DNA of 64,000 nt, taken from the NCBI GenBank assembly GCA_945859605.1, contig OX243824.1, forward strand, positions 437,831 through 501,830. Direction: 5' to 3'. A model generated the notes under the pieces. The model ran no database searches and was not told the origin of the DNA. It saw only the letters and a list, made by a program, of their open reading frames with translations. This document shows, piece after piece, positions 32,100 to 43,393 of the stretch. The position numbers and the translations under genes were made by a program. The first letter of the stretch is position 1; the number at the start of each line of letters is the position of its first letter. Origin of the DNA: Lumbricus rubellus (taxonomy: Eukaryota > Annelida > Clitellata > Crassiclitellata > Lumbricidae).

Positions 32100-32530
32100 T
32101 GCTAAAGACATTACGACGGTTTCCTACGCAGCGCAGTGAGTATAGGATTGCTGCTCTTGTTCGGCAATGTCAGCCCAGACTACCTGCGAAAATACCTCAG
32201 TAAGAGCACCATTAACTCTGTTGAGCCACGATTATCCAAGGACATTATGACACCGCCTCTAAGTTTTGTGCACATGTGTACTCTTGGATCCAATCGCACG
32301 AACTGCAAATGTGCAGAATCGACACTTTTACGCTGTGTGCGCAGTTGTCTGTAATGGACTTCCACAGGATCTACTTCTTCTGCATCCTGGGGATCTTACT
32401 GATGCATTTTTTATTTGCCTCAAAACTCACTTTTTGCAGTGCTAGAGTCAGGAGCGCTTCCGAGAAGTCCTCTGGAAGAGACGCTTTCGAAATCTGTGAA
32501 GGCATTAATGTCGTCTTCCATTGTTAATGT
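32100..32530 (+). mobile_element. Decayed L2/CR1-type C-terminal fragment
   Basis: Across shifting frames one reads PDYLRKYLS, SNRTNCKCAEST and FICLKTHFLQC, followed by a tail like GTCAGGAGCGCTTCCGAG. Order and motifs match L2/CR1 C-termini. It lies just upstream of the first recognised exon of the host gene. Confidence 0.6.
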
Positions 32531-32551
32531 TGCATATTTTTTTTATTGCAG

Positions 32552-32738
32552 TTGCATAATCTTCCATTCGAGATCTTAGACATGATCTTACAAAAGTCTT
32601 ATCTGCATTGGATATTGAATTCACAAAAAAAGTACATAGACGAAGAAGTTGTGCGATCGCTCTTGTCAGTTGACGTTTCCTTCTATCGAAGAATCACCAG
32701 AAAACGGTTCAAGAAGGCAATATTTCGATACTTGAAAG
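32552..32738 (+). CDS. F-box-like exon of predicted F-box/CARD/propeller gene
   Basis: This is the most 5' exon I can support. It is bounded by a strong acceptor (polypyrimidine run ending TTTTTTATTGCAG, AG at 32550-32551) and a consensus donor (GAAAG/GTAAGG at 32739). The frame starts at a codon boundary and ends in phase 1. It encodes ~62 residues starting LHNLPFEILDMILQKSYLHW and ending VDVSFYRRITRKRFKKAIFR-YLK. LPxEILxxIL is the first helix of F-box domains, which bind Skp1 in SCF ubiquitin ligases; the second half is a weaker match. The start codon and any upstream exon are not identified, though an internal ATG occurs at 32582. Confidence 0.6.
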
Positions 32739-32759
32739 GTAAGGTTCCTTTCAAGCATT

Positions 32760-33855
32760 GTAACAGTTGTACAACTTAGATCCGTCGATATCAAGACTTG
32801 CACAGAACAATTGAAAGAAATATAATCTTAAAACTTTTAGAGAGTCATTATCGTCCTCCATAATTAGGCTATTGTAGGCCTAGTTAGCTATCAACGGTTC
32901 ATTATTTTTAGGTAAGCTTACCTCACAATAGCTGCACCCTGATTCAGGCTACGTGGATGCAAAATTTCTCGTGAAGAGGATGGGTTACTGGCTTCTCGAA
33001 TGACCGGAAGTAATTTTTCCTGTAGTCTTACTACACTCATCCTGTAGCGGTAGGTGTTCGTTTTCCCAATATGTCGACGTAGGCTAGATCCTGTGGAAAC
33101 ACATTCCAGACAAGTGGACTCATAGTGTAAAAGCGTCGTGCGATTGGAACCGAGTCATTCTGTGCATGCAATATCAGAAAAGCACGGTAGGCTATCATGT
33201 TCAGAGTCCAGCGATCTTGGGCATCCAGCTTTCTCTCCAGTTCCTTGATACGTATTCAGGTTACGGGCTTGCAGGAAAACAAACAGTATCATAAAATTAT
33301 AATATGAATAGGTTATGTCTTAAACAGCCAAAATTTCGTGAACATCCGGAAGTTTGTGTTCCATACATTAATTTATAGGCCTAACATCATGTCATAGATT
33401 GCCAATGCAGATTGCGTGTTCAAGGTTTTGTGGTATTCGATGTATCAAACGGAATGTATTGGGTCACCGAGGCAGAAACGAATATTCAGGAATAATTTTT
33501 AAATGAAACTACGGATTTCTACTTAGCCTATGCAACATTAGGCCCTATAGCGTTCTTTGAGTTAGCCTGCAGTGCGTTGAAAATTGACGGGAGATCTATG
33601 GTAGGCCTAGTTGTAATTATTTTGTGCTCTAGACAGATTGGCGTGAATGCCCTCTTTTATCAATAGTTGAATCAAATTTAATTTCATCACTTTGTGTTAT
33701 AATTTATTTTTATTCTGTCTTTTCTTCTCACACCAAAGATTTCTATTAACTTCAGAGTTCGCACAAATATTTCGCTACTGATTGAAAATGTTTTGATGTA
33801 GGCTAACATAGATATGATGCCATTCAAATGAAGGTCCTAATGATGGTTTAAATGT
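32760..33855 (+). other. Intron A (no other gene seen)
   Basis: Runs from the 32739 donor to the 33861-33862 acceptor. Includes short inverted ATTCAGGYTACG ends near 32943 and 33259, perhaps a small MITE. Confidence 0.4.
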
Positions 33856-33862
33856 CTTTTAG

Positions 33863-34150
33863 ATTTCTATGGAAAAACCAGGAAAAGATCTTCGATAATT
33901 AGAAACAACAGAAACTATCTGTTAGAAAAAATTAAACCACATGATGAATTAATCGCGTCGCTGTTGTCTCTCGACTGCATAACAGAAGAACAAAGTCACT
34001 TCATTCAACGACAGATTTCAACACAAGATAAGAACTCAGAACTGTTGTACGTCGTGGAATCTTTCGACGAAGCAAAGTTCTCGAATTTTATCAAATGTCT
34101 TCGACAAACCAACCAGAAGACAGTGACAAGGATCATGGAAAACGGAGGAG
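33863..34150 (+). CDS. CARD-like exon of predicted F-box/CARD/propeller gene
   Basis: Acceptor AATGTCTTTTAG (AG at 33861-33862), donor GAGGAG/GTGCAA at 34151; enters and leaves in phase 1, matching its neighbours. It encodes ~96 residues. A basic start (FYGKTRKRSSIIRNN) is followed by a death-fold pattern: LLEKIKPHDELIASLLSLD, CITEEQSHFIQ, then ELLYVVESFDEAKFSNFIKC and LRQTNQKTVTRIM. The helix-1 LLEKI.P, LTxxQ turn and final FxxFxxxLRxTxQ helix are characteristic of CARD domains, which mediate homotypic assembly in apoptosis and innate immune signalling. A phase-1, single-exon domain fits exon shuffling. Confidence 0.7.
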
Positions 34151-34205
34151 GTGCAAAGTATAAACTTTATAAAGGCCTATAATTAGCCTAACATTATAGC
34201 CTAAA

Positions 34206-34234
34206 TATGCTTTAAAATAATAAAAATGATGATG

Positions 34235-34279
<45 letters not shown>
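34206..34279. repeat. (AAT)n microsatellite, 5' flank of LINE
   Basis: AAT/GAT triplets immediately 5' of the RLE-type LINE insertion; the isoleucine run that appears in frame with the LINE is this repeat. Confidence 0.9.
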
Positions 34280-35752
34280 GTTGGATTGGGACCACTGTTT
34301 GGCCTTCATCTTAACCCAGCCAAGTGCGAAGTTTTCTCCCCGGATGCCACATTGGAACTAACATCTTCCTTTTCGAGCTACCCTAGGGTCGAGTTGACTG
34401 ATCTGGGTTTATTGGGGGCCCCACTGTTTCGGGGGAAGGCGCTGGACAATGCCCTGGCACATCACGGAGATATGTTCAGGCGAGCTTTGGAGAGACTGCG
34501 TCTTTTGCCTTCACAGAACGCCCTGATCTTGCTGCGTTCTTCATTCGGTGCTTCGAAATTGAGTTACCTTCTCCGTTGCTCTCCCTGCTTTGACCACCCT
34601 GCCCTAGTAACATTAGATGGACTCATGAGGACGGGCATTGAGACCATTGTTAACTGCTCTCTCAATGATCTCCAATGGCTGCAGGCCGGGCTACCAATCA
34701 AGGATGGCGGACTTGGCATCCGTAGAGTCGCTTCGCTGGCTTCTTCCGCCTTTTTGGCTTCAGCCGCGTCGACTCTCGACCTGCAGTCCGCCATCCTTGC
34801 GGCTGGTGTGGCAGCTCCTGACCAGTTCGTGTCGGATCTGTTAGAGGCCCGTCGCGAAACCTTGCCGGCGACAATGCACCCCTTACCCGGAAAACAGAGC
34901 CTCTGGGACAGGCCCCTGGTTGAAAAAGACAAGGCGGAAATCCGCCAGAGTGCCGTCGGGTTAGTCAACCGTGCCAGGCTGGACGCGTCGGGCAGTCCCC
35001 ATTCAGCTGACTGGCTGTTCGCGCTTCCAATCGCCGCCTGTGGCCTTGTCCTGGATAACGAGGCTGTCCGGGTAGCGGTGGGCCTGAGGTTGGGTTTGGA
35101 CTTGTGTGGTCCTCACACATGCCACTGTGGCGAGGGAGTTGGCCCCGAGGGCCATCATGGGTTCGTCTGTAGGAGAGCCATGGGTCGCTCCCTTCGTCAC
35201 CACGCCATAAATGACATCATTTGGCGTGCCCTCCTCAGAGCTGACATTCCAAGCATCAAGGAGCCGGCTGGTCTCTTCAGATCCGATGGAAAAAGGCCGG
35301 ACGGGGCAACCCTCATACCCTGGTCAGGGGGGAATTACTTGGCGTGGGATGCCACCATCGTTCATACGTGTGCCGCCTCGTACATAACCCACCCGAACGG
35401 TGTGGTCGGGCCCGCATCAGTGCAGGCGGCCATCCGCAAAGAACAAAAATACGGAGGCCTGCCCACTTCGTACATCTTTCAGCCGGTGGCCATAGAGACA
35501 TTGGGTCCGCTCAACCCGTCGGCCTCAGACTTCATTAATGAAATTGGCAGTCGCATCTCTTCTATCACTGGTGACAGACGTGAAGCCTTCTTTCTTTTTC
35601 AACGTCTGTCCATTTGTATCCAACGCTTCAACCTGGTAGCTTTCAAAGGCACTTTTGCCACACACCCTGAAGACGAGGCCTGACCCACCAGACATACATT
35701 CTTCAATTAATAATAGCCCATAAGTCCCTGGGGGAATGAAGTACCTCAGGGC
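34280..35752 (+). mobile_element. 5'-truncated LINE with restriction-like endonuclease
   Basis: The open frame to the stop at 35683 (~468 codons) begins within the reverse transcriptase thumb (FGLHLNPAKCEVF). It continues through IKDGGLGIRR, a CCHC knuckle (CHCGEGVGPEGHHGFVC) and GRSLRHHAINDIIWRAL. It then has KRPDGATLIPWSGGNYLAWD, the PDx12-14D motif of the restriction-like endonuclease at the C-terminus of R2/R4/NeSL/Hero-type LINEs. The catalytic RT core (YADD) is absent, so the copy is dead by truncation, but the remaining frame is intact, pointing to a recent insertion. Inserted in intron B of the host gene. 3' UTR ends GGGCAC-A10. Confidence 0.9.
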
Positions 35753-35895
<143 letters not shown>

Positions 35896-35939
35896 GAGAG
35901 ATTATAGATACCTCGGGTAAAAAAAAAAAAAATAATAAT

Positions 35940-37200
35940 AAATTAATAAAAATAAATATAGGCTAATCATAATAATTGTTATACTTGGGGCCTTTAACGT
36001 AACAGGATTGGACTAAACGTAGCCAGCCGTTCCATATGCCACTAAGAGTGTCCTCAAGTATATAAAATTGTTTTATTACCATAATTATTATGATTTTTAT
36101 AATTATTTTTATTATTACAATCACCATTAATGTCGTGCTGTTGTTGCTGCTGATGTTTAGAATGATAATAGTAGTAACAATAGTGATAATAATAAAGGTT
36201 TTATTATAATACTGAAATTATAATGGTGGTGATAATAGATATTTCACTTATACAAAATAACATCACAATAATTCCGATGCCTTGAAATATTTTTTAGATT
36301 AGCCTAATAATTATTAGGCCATATTCCCAATATACAAGCCTTTGTATAATCAACTCTCGAAACTTCAGTACAAGTTTTGAAATCATTTGAAAAGCATCAT
36401 ACGAAAAGGTATTAACATGGCTCTTTCACTTTTAGGAAAGCTTAGCCTAAACTCGGACGGAAAGTTACCGGTATTTGACAATTTTGACACTTTGTTACGC
36501 CGACGTTGCTTTGTTGCATAGCCTACATGACTTCACCCATAGCCATTTTAAGATTCTGGCCGGCCATTTTGTTCGCCATTTTGGTTTTTAGTGCAGTGCT
36601 ACATATATGTCTTTGATTCCATTGCACGTCTTGAACCCTATAGTAGTCTTAATTTAGAGTCTAAAACCGTGTTTCTATCAGATACAATACATTACTTTTA
36701 GTCATTTGAAGCAATAAACAGCCATTTTGTCCGGCATCTTGTTCTCCCATGGAGCCGCTAAAAATTCAGCTTGCTAACCACGATTTTCGTTTTCAGGAGG
36801 GCCAAATTAGTCTAAAACCACCGGTTAGCAAATTGTTACATGATTTGCTTCTAGCAGTGTAATTTTTCAGATCCAAAGCCTAGACTAAAAACTATTATTA
36901 GCCTATCTAACTTGTTTAAAATCCTAATCATGCTGTACAACTAGGGTTTGTGCATTTATTTAATTCAATGACTCTTATTTTTTGCTTCCCTTCCATCTTT
37001 ATCACAACGTATTTTCGTTCATCGTCGAAATAGATCTATTCGTATATTTGCCTTTTAACACTAGGCTAATTCATAAATTGGCCCTTATGAATACGGTAGC
37101 TTACTTGAGCAATAATGACATTAATTTTATTTGAAAAGCATGTTACTAGTTCGTTATGAAAATGTCCAGTTTCACTTCCTGATCAAATTATTCAACGAAA
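35940..37200 (+). other. Intron B, unassigned portion
   Basis: AT-rich with simple ATT stretches; GCCATTTTG blocks near 36540-36735. No coding family or promoter motif recognised. Confidence 0.35.
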
Positions 37201-37252
37201 CTTCGTTTTTGTAACGTGTCTTCTTCTTCTTTCGTTCTCTGCAGGTTCATAA

Positions 37253-38045
37253 TTATGTCCAATGACGCCACGCATATCTGTTCTGTGCATTTATCTTTAG
37301 CCCTCTGTAACCGTCCTTTGTCATCATCCAGTCCAGTAGCATTGTTCTTGGTCTTCCTCTTGTCTTTTTCCCCTCCATAGGCCTACTTCCTTCGATGATA
37401 TCTCGTACTATAGTGTCACTCCTCATGATGTGGCCAATCCAGTTTCTCTGTCGCCTCCGTATTGTCTCCAGCATTGATATTTCCTCTTCCACCATCTGCA
37501 GTATTTCTTCGTTCGTCTTGTGCTCCCTCCAGCTGACATGCTTCATTCTCCGCCAAATCCACATTTCGAAAGCCTCCAATCTTCTTATATCATCCTTTCT
37601 CATTGTCCATGTTTCTGACCCATACAGTACCACACTCCACACCAGCATCTTGACCATTCTCTTCTTTAGATTCATATTTAGTTGTCCTCTGAGGAGTTCC
37701 CCTCTTTTGTTGAATGCATCTTTTCCCATGGCTATTCGTCTTTTATTTCTACATGGCATCTTGCATCATCTGTGACCATACTTCCTAGGTAACAATTTCT
37801 CCACGTGCTCTATTTCTTCTCCGTTTAATGTGATCTTAAGAATTGCTTTCTTTCCTCCTTTGCTTATCCTCATAGCCTTTGTCTTTTTGATGTTTATTTT
37901 CATGTCGTATTCTGTCGATATCATGTTCAATCGATCCATCATTCTTTGTAATCCTCCTTGAGTGCCTGCCAACATTGCCTGATCGTCCGCAAACCTCAGA
38001 GCTTTTATCAGTCTCTCTCCTACCTTTATCCCCTCATCATGAACG
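37253..38045 (-). pseudogene. LINE reverse transcriptase fragment (FADD motif)
   Basis: The minus-strand frame starts GIKVGERLIKALRFADDQAM; FADD is the RT catalytic box. It continues MNINIKKTKAMRIS-like sequence, then after a frameshift near 37765 VWSVVLYGSETWTMRKDDI, RRLEAFEMWIWRRM, RRQRNWIGHI and RGRPRTMLLDWMM. This order (palm, thumb, YGSETWT, GHxxR, GRPR) is that of Jockey/CR1/RTE-type LINEs. 5'-truncated and frameshifted. Ends ~110 bp before exon C of the host gene. Confidence 0.85.
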
Positions 38046-38157
38046 TGTGTTCATCCTAAAAATATTTTTAGCTTCACTGAAGTTATCGAAACCTATGTAT
38101 GTCTATTGTCTAAGCTTGGTTGAAATTCTTTTCAAAAACAGTGGTTTTTGCTTTTAG

Positions 38158-38524
38158 GCGCAACTAAAATTGAACTGCAAAGTCGTGGTGCAATGTGTAC
38201 ACACTGTACAGCGTCAACGGAATTACAGCAGCTTCATCAGAAAATCGAATATCTTCAAAGCAAAACAATACGATGGTCAAATCAAAATTATAAATTCATG
38301 AGTCAACTGAAGGAAGAAGGCCTTGAAATCCTCAGCTCTCGACTGGACAGAAGGACTGTCAAATTGGTCGTTTGGATCTGGTGTCGTTCGCAAGCAGCTC
38401 TTGAATATATTCAGAAGATTTACGAATCGAATCAGTTGAGAGATGTGTTATTTGAAAATATTCAACCATCCACTTCAAATATGATCGACATCGATAGCAA
38501 TCAATTCAATAAAACCATTGGCAA
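38158..38524 (+). CDS. Helical linker exon of predicted F-box/CARD/propeller gene
   Basis: Acceptor GGTTTTTGCTTTTAG (AG at 38156-38157), phase 1, compatible with the CARD exon donor. It encodes ~122 residues with a possible zinc-binding-like CTHC near the start, a predicted coiled coil (ELQQLHQKIEYLQSKTIRWS), then helical LSSRLDRRTVKLVVWIWCRS. A donor CAA/GTACTT at 38525 leaves in phase 2, which matches the phase-2 acceptor before the propeller exon. If that donor is not used, translation stops at TGA 38532-38534 and the propeller would be a separate gene. The donor is non-ideal, so this junction is the weakest point of the model. Confidence 0.55.
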
Positions 38525-38814
38525 GTACTTCTGAACGACATCGTCATAGAAGGAAATCTGTTACATGCAATCAACTCCACTTAAGAATCTTCAATTTACT
38601 ATTAAATGATTAAGTCAACCATGATCAGCGGGATGAATGTTGAAATTGACATGCCATTAATGCATTGCATAGGCTATTATGAATACCGTACAGTATTATA
38701 AGTTGCGGTGGTTGATTGGTTAGAGACTTAGAGTGGTTGGCCTATAGCGCGGAGAGTACGGGCTATATACATGACTGTACCCGTCCGAGGCGGTTGTTAT
38801 GTAGGGACCTAGAT

Positions 38815-39196
38815 CACGTTCGTCTTCATCATCGTCATCATCTTCATCGTCGTCGTCGTCGTCGTCGTCACCATGATCATCGTCATCATCATCGTCGTCG
38901 TCGTGGTCACCGTCATCATCATCATCATCATCGTCGTCGTCATCATCATCGTCATCACCGTCATCAACGTCATCATCATCGTCGTCGTCATCAACGTCAT
39001 CATCATCGTCGTCGTCGTGGTCACCGTCATCATCGTCATCATCATCATCACCGTCATCAGCGTCATCATCATCGTCGTCGTCATCAACGTCATCATCATC
39101 GTCGTCGTCATCATCACCGTCATCAGCGTCATCATCATCGTCGTCGTCATCAAAGTCATCATCATCGTCGTCGTCATCGTCTTCATCGTCGTCAAC
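38815..39196. repeat. (TCATCG)-type triplet microsatellite
   Basis: CATCATCGTCGTCG units, ~380 bp, in intron C. It yields artefactual His/Arg-, Ile/Val- and Met/Thr-rich frames on both strands. Confidence 0.95.
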
Positions 39197-39332
39197 ATTC
39201 AGTTGTAAGACAGAAAGACTGTAAAAAAGAAAGCTAATAACAAGCGGTCAAATTATATTTGCGAATTATTAGTTTGTTTGTTCTCAATTTGTTCTGTATA
39301 ATTATTGTAGTCGTGCGTGCGTTTTCTCTCAG

Positions 39333-40191
39333 TTTCACTCAGAGCATCAAGACACAAGAAAATAAAGATATGTATCTGCATGGAATGACTAAGCTACGAA
39401 ACGAGATCTTCATACTCTTTTCATCGTCTTCTACTATAATTCATGTCTTTGAAGATCAAAACCCATTCAATTGGCAAAAGGAAATCAAACTAACAGAGAT
39501 TAAAATTGTGCGTGACATTCGATCCAATGAGAAGGAAAATTGTCTTTACCTCACTGACTATCATGATGACAATATCGTCTGGAAGATAACAAGAGAAGGA
39601 GATGACGAACACAAAATCATCAGATGGCTGACAATTTCTGGTCCACCATATGTTATGTCAATGTCGACTGATGGTCAGTTCATGACTTTCCATAAATCAT
39701 CGTCCTCTCTGATGATCTACGGATCAGACGCAAAACTCATTCGATCCATTCAGTTGCCAACAGACATCGTGTATCCTCTTCATGCAGTGGAAACATCCAT
39801 CGGGAATTGTGTCATACTTCATCAGTGGATAAAACAGAATGGAGAGAATGAGTCGAATGGGTTAGTGCGGGTAACAAAGTTTGACATATGTGAGTTGAGC
39901 AGAGATGGACAGATAGTGCGTCGTTTTATTCCTTCAGATGAAACACAACAACTGCATAATTCTGAGTATTTCTCAATCGACTCAGAGGATCGAGTGTTTG
40001 TGGTTGACTATGGGAATAGTAGAGTGATTCTATTGGATTCCGATCTAAGATGGGACGGAATTCTTATTCTTACAATAGAGAAAGAAGAGTTGGGTATCGA
40101 ATGGCCATACAGATTGTGTTACGACGAAGAAAAGAAACAACTGATCGTCACAGGAACTCAAGTTAAGGTTTACTCTTTGAGTCGGAAATAA
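39333..40191 (+). CDS. NHL-like beta-propeller exon
   Basis: Acceptor CGTTTTCTCTCAG (AG at 39331-39332), phase 2. It encodes ~286 residues to TAA 40189-40191. Repeated blade-like blocks include ENCLYLTDYHDDNIVWKIT, MSMSTDGQFMTFH, LIRSIQLP, HAVETSIGNCVILHQW, ICELSRDGQIVRRFIPSD, FSIDSEDRVFVVDYGNSRVI and LCYDEEKKQLIVTG. The D.D.R.FV.D..N.RV pattern is that of NHL/six-bladed propellers, used for protein or RNA binding. An alternative start at ATG 39259 would give a 310-residue protein with a signal-peptide-like leader, but that leader is likely intron sequence. AATAAA overlaps the stop codon. Confidence 0.7.
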
Positions 40192-41120
40192 ACTCATTTT
40201 TGTCCAAAGCTTCCTTACATATTAAACTACCGGTACTAATTTTTTTAACAATATCTCTGAATATTTTGCAAATATGGGAATAAATTAGCGTAAGAATTTG
40301 AACAGTTTCCTTCTCTTAGTTCCTTCCACATTGGAGAAATTTTACTGTATTGCATTGTATCCATGAATTTATAAATCGCCTCTCAATGTGCACATAAATC
40401 AGAGCCGCTTCTAGTACGAAAACCCCGGATAGAAGAAGTTTTGAGACCTCCCTTTTGCTCCTCAACTTCACCGTCTTGCACGAGACTGCTATTACCAGCT
40501 GCGCCAGCTTCGCACTGTCATCCGTTCTCTTACATCTGCTGCTACTCTTACTCTAGTGCATTCCTTTGTTACATCTCGCAATGACTATTGCTCTTCGCTC
40601 TACATTGGCCTCCCATCCAGCAAATTGACTTGTCTTGACCGGGTGTTGCGCTCTGCTGCGCGCCTAATTGTGAAAATCCCTAAATATGGTCATGTCTCAA
40701 ACTACATGCTTGATATACTTCACTGGCTCCCTATTCGCCAGCGTATTCAGTTCAGGGTGTCTGCATTGGTATGGCGATGTTGTCAGGGCCTTGCCCCAAT
40801 TTACCTCAGTGAGCTATGCAACTTTACATTGGGTATCCAAGGACGTCGTCAGCTACGCTCTGCTGATAAGGGAGTCCTCTTGGTTCCTTTTGGTCGTACT
40901 GCTACCATGAAGAATCGAGCCTTCTCTGTGGTTGGTCCAGTGTTCTGGAATAGCCCTTCTTGTGAGCTACGCCTACACCCTGGGACTCTACCAGGATCGT
41001 TCCTTGCTAAACTTAAAACTGTTCTTATTGAGCGCGTTGGAGTCGGGAGCGCCTCTGAGTAGTTTTCTTAACTTGAAGGAACGCTATATAAATGTCCGAA
41101 TGAATGAATGATGAAAAAGC
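40192..41120 (+). mobile_element. L2-type LINE 3' end
   Basis: The readable frame from about 40475 to the stop at 41062 includes YYQLRQLRTVIRSLTSAATL, VLRSAARLIVKIPKYGHVSN, LHWLPIRQRIQFRVSALVW, RAFSVVGPVFWN and VGVGSASE, i.e. the C-terminal part of an L2/CR1 polyprotein after the RT core. The tail is GGGAGCGCCTCTGAGTAG, then CGCTATATAAATG and a GAATGAATG run. It begins right at the stop codon of the propeller exon. Confidence 0.9.
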
Positions 41121-41150
41121 TCCATGGGGCTATATGAATTCTTTTAAGCA

Positions 41151-41191
41151 TTAGACACCTCTATTTTTGATATTTTATGTCTTATAATATG
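41151..41191 (+). promoter_or_regulatory. PSE-TATA-like promoter, site 11
   Basis: TTAGACACCTCTATT with G at 41154; TATAATATG starts at 41183 (29 nt). A forward GGAGGGCG module lies 190 nt downstream. Confidence 0.6.
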
Positions 41192-41339
41192 TATATCCTA
41201 ATTTTTGATGTTTACTATATCTGTCATATGCCGGAAGAATCACCATCTCCCCAGTTCATTGTCTAAAAATTATAAAAATAATATAAGAGTAATAAAGTCG
41301 TAACAGAGCAACTACCCCTGGACAATTACCTCGGGACGG

Positions 41340-41382
41340 TACCAGTCCCAAGCCCGGATAAAAGAGGAGGGCGATGCAACTG
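41340..41382 (+). repeat. CCAGTCC...GGAGGGCG module
   Basis: ACCAGTCCCAAGCCCGGATA then AAAGAGGAGGGCGATGC, followed by TGATCTTTGTTATCAC. Confidence 0.75.
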
Positions 41383-41604
41383 ATCTTTGTTATCACATTG
41401 TCGTCAGACTCAATCATCAATGCCACTATTCAAAGATGAGGAGATAATCAGAAGGTCTAATAATAACTTGGATATTGGCCTGGTAATTGTTTTGGTTATC
41501 GAGCGCCACCTCCTTGATTGAACACCTTCGCAATTACATATTATCACAAGATGACTTCAACAAGTCAGAACTAATTCTCCGGTGCGGTTCATTTGTATCT
41601 CCAG

Positions 41605-41645
41605 TAAGACACCCTTAGGTTGGATATTTTTAGTATATATAAGGC
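41605..41645 (+). promoter_or_regulatory. PSE-TATA-like promoter, site 12
   Basis: TAAGACACCCTTAGG with G at 41608; TATATAAGG starts at 41636 (28 nt). The stem-loop module copy 3 starts 80 nt downstream of the G. Confidence 0.6.
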
Positions 41646-41687
41646 GGAATTTTGCAAAATCTTATCAGTATATAAATTGCTTATTAA

Positions 41688-41785
41688 GTGCTGTAATATG
41701 CCGAGCAAATTTCTGTCCAGGGAAACGGCCTCTGTTGTCATAGACCCTGGTCAAATCAAATCCATCCATCCATCCATCGATTCCT
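41688..41785 (+). repeat. CCAGGG/CCCTGG stem-loop module, copy 3
   Basis: CCAGGG 41717-41722 pairs with CCCTGG 41745-41750 around AAACGGCCTCTGTTGTCATA; an ATCC tail (41759-41778) follows. PSE site 12 lies upstream at nearly the same distance as site 1 lies from copy 1. Confidence 0.6.
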
Positions 41786-41826
41786 GTTCGTTGATTAACA
41801 AATTATTATGGCCACAAGGTCTACAA

Positions 41827-43020
41827 CAGGGGTTCTCAACCTTTTTTGGCGCGCGACACACCTAAACTTGCAACCAAATTTCGCGACACACCGTGCAATT
41901 GTCATGTGAATATCCTTAAAAAATTAAATTAGGCCTCCTAAGTCAGCTTACCTATAGGCCTATATTTGAAATTTCTACAAATTTTAATAAATGAATGTTG
42001 AAAGGCCTACAGTAACTGAATGCTCCCTATTTTCTAATTATTCTAACATTCAAAATTTTACTAATCTAAATTTTACGATTCTACGACGTTTTATGACTCT
42101 TCATTAATTGTATGTCCTAACAATTAGGCCTATTGAGATTTGTGTTCCTGGATTTTCCTTGGATCACAGTTAGATGAGGATCCACAGGCTTTGTGAGTAC
42201 AGCACGTATATAGGGCCTACGCCCTACCTACAGCTGAGACTAACGACTGAAAATAGCCATAATATGAGTTATATTAGTTTTAGATTTTAAAAAGCATAAA
42301 TTGTCCATAGTCCAAACCACTAGGCCTAGCTCTGATAGCTCAAGACAAAACAGGAAAACATGGGATAGCCTAAAGGTAACTGAACACTACCGAAACTATA
42401 AACGCCCTTCAAAACGTCGAATAATTGTAACGGAAACTGGAATGCGCAGGCCTACAGTAGTTTTTTAGTTAAAAAACGGGCCATTGGGACTTCTGGGTCC
42501 CTGGATCTTGTGCACCTTCCTTATATTGTAAATTGTCACTATCTGAATACGCAAACAACCATTCCGTGTCATCAATTTTAGAATCGCAAAAAAATTTCTT
42601 CATGATAATTTCCCCCATTATTTTCGAAGGTTACAGCATTGGATATAATTTTAATCGGTGCGCTCGCTGACGTTTTATAAACTTACTGTAGTCTATGTCA
42701 TGCAGGCCTACATAGGCAGTGCATGTGGGCTTATAAGGCAAACATTGTGGCTGCTCCCGATTGAGATCAAATGGAATAGATAAATGAACTCCTTCGAATT
42801 GCCTATAGATATTCTCACAGCCTACGCCTGCCAAACTGCTAAAGTGAACAAGTCAGTGTAATCATATATGCAAGAAGGACGGCTGTGTGCTGTAAGGATT
42901 ATTGTGTCGCGATACACCTATTCTTCGCGACACACCAGCGACACACCACTTCTACGCGACACACCTCCGGTCGCTTCGCGACACACTAGTGTGTCGCGAC
43001 ACACCGGTTGAGAACCCCTG
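41827..43020. mobile_element. hAT-type element, TIR CAGGGGTTCTCAACC
   Basis: Ends CAGGGGTTCTCAACC / GGTTGAGAACCCCTG. Flanks GTCTACAA (41819-41826) and GTCTACGT (43021-43028) match at 6 of 8. Subterminal repeats of GCGACACACC are on both sides. ~1.2 kb, no transposase recognised. Confidence 0.85.
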
Positions 43021-43104
43021 GTCTACGTAATGATCCATGAAGCCGCTAGGTGGCGTTAGGTACCAGATAACGTATCGTTATGTACAGGCATTAATAGAAT
43101 TGAC

Positions 43105-43168
43105 CGAATGAATGTATGAATGAATGAATGAATGAATGAATGAATGAATGAATGAATGAATGAATGAA
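43105..43168. repeat. (GAAT)n microsatellite
   Basis: Typical of L2 tails here; the L2 body itself is not recognised upstream. Confidence 0.9.
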
Positions 43169-43353
43169 TACAATATAAAAAAAACTAAGTTGAATTATTT
43201 TGGGTAAATATAGGTATTGTAATCCGCGATGTAATTTTCTAGATCGCCGTACACGAAATCACACTTCACTTCAATGCATGCACATTGTACAGGTAGACAT
43301 ACATGTGCATTGTGCACGTTACAAACAATAAAAAATTCGTCCGTCTGACTCTC

Positions 43354-43393
43354 TTTAACACCTTTATAATTGGTTATTACTTCTTATATAAAA
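43354..43393 (+). promoter_or_regulatory. PSE-TATA-like promoter, site 13
   Basis: TTAACACCTTTATAATTGG with first aligned A at 43357; TATATAAAA starts at 43385 (28 nt). GTCAAAACAAAATCGATGG follows ~110 nt on, a block shared with 19.5, 51.8 and 56.65 kb. Confidence 0.6.

Larger units (their letters stand above)
41300..41760. repeat. Segmental duplicate of 57230-57640
   Basis: Shared, in order: GACAATTACC, GGAGGGCG module, TCACATTGTCGTC-like block, CTATTCAAAGATGAGG, GGATATTGG, and PSE site 12/20 with its TATATATAA. Confidence 0.85.

Noticed and set aside
38716..39237. His/Arg-rich, Ile/Val-rich and Met/Thr-rich frames
   Set aside because: Products of the TCATCG triplet repeat in an intron; no non-repeat sequence is encoded.
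39259..39332. Signal peptide start for the propeller protein (MRIISLFVLNLFCIIIVVV)
   Set aside because: Likely intronic; a good acceptor at 39331-39332 fits the phase of the preceding exon. Kept as an alternative in the exon entry.
40556..41062. 168-residue intact frame as a host gene
   Set aside because: Motifs and the GCGCTATATAAAT tail show it is the L2 LINE C-terminus.
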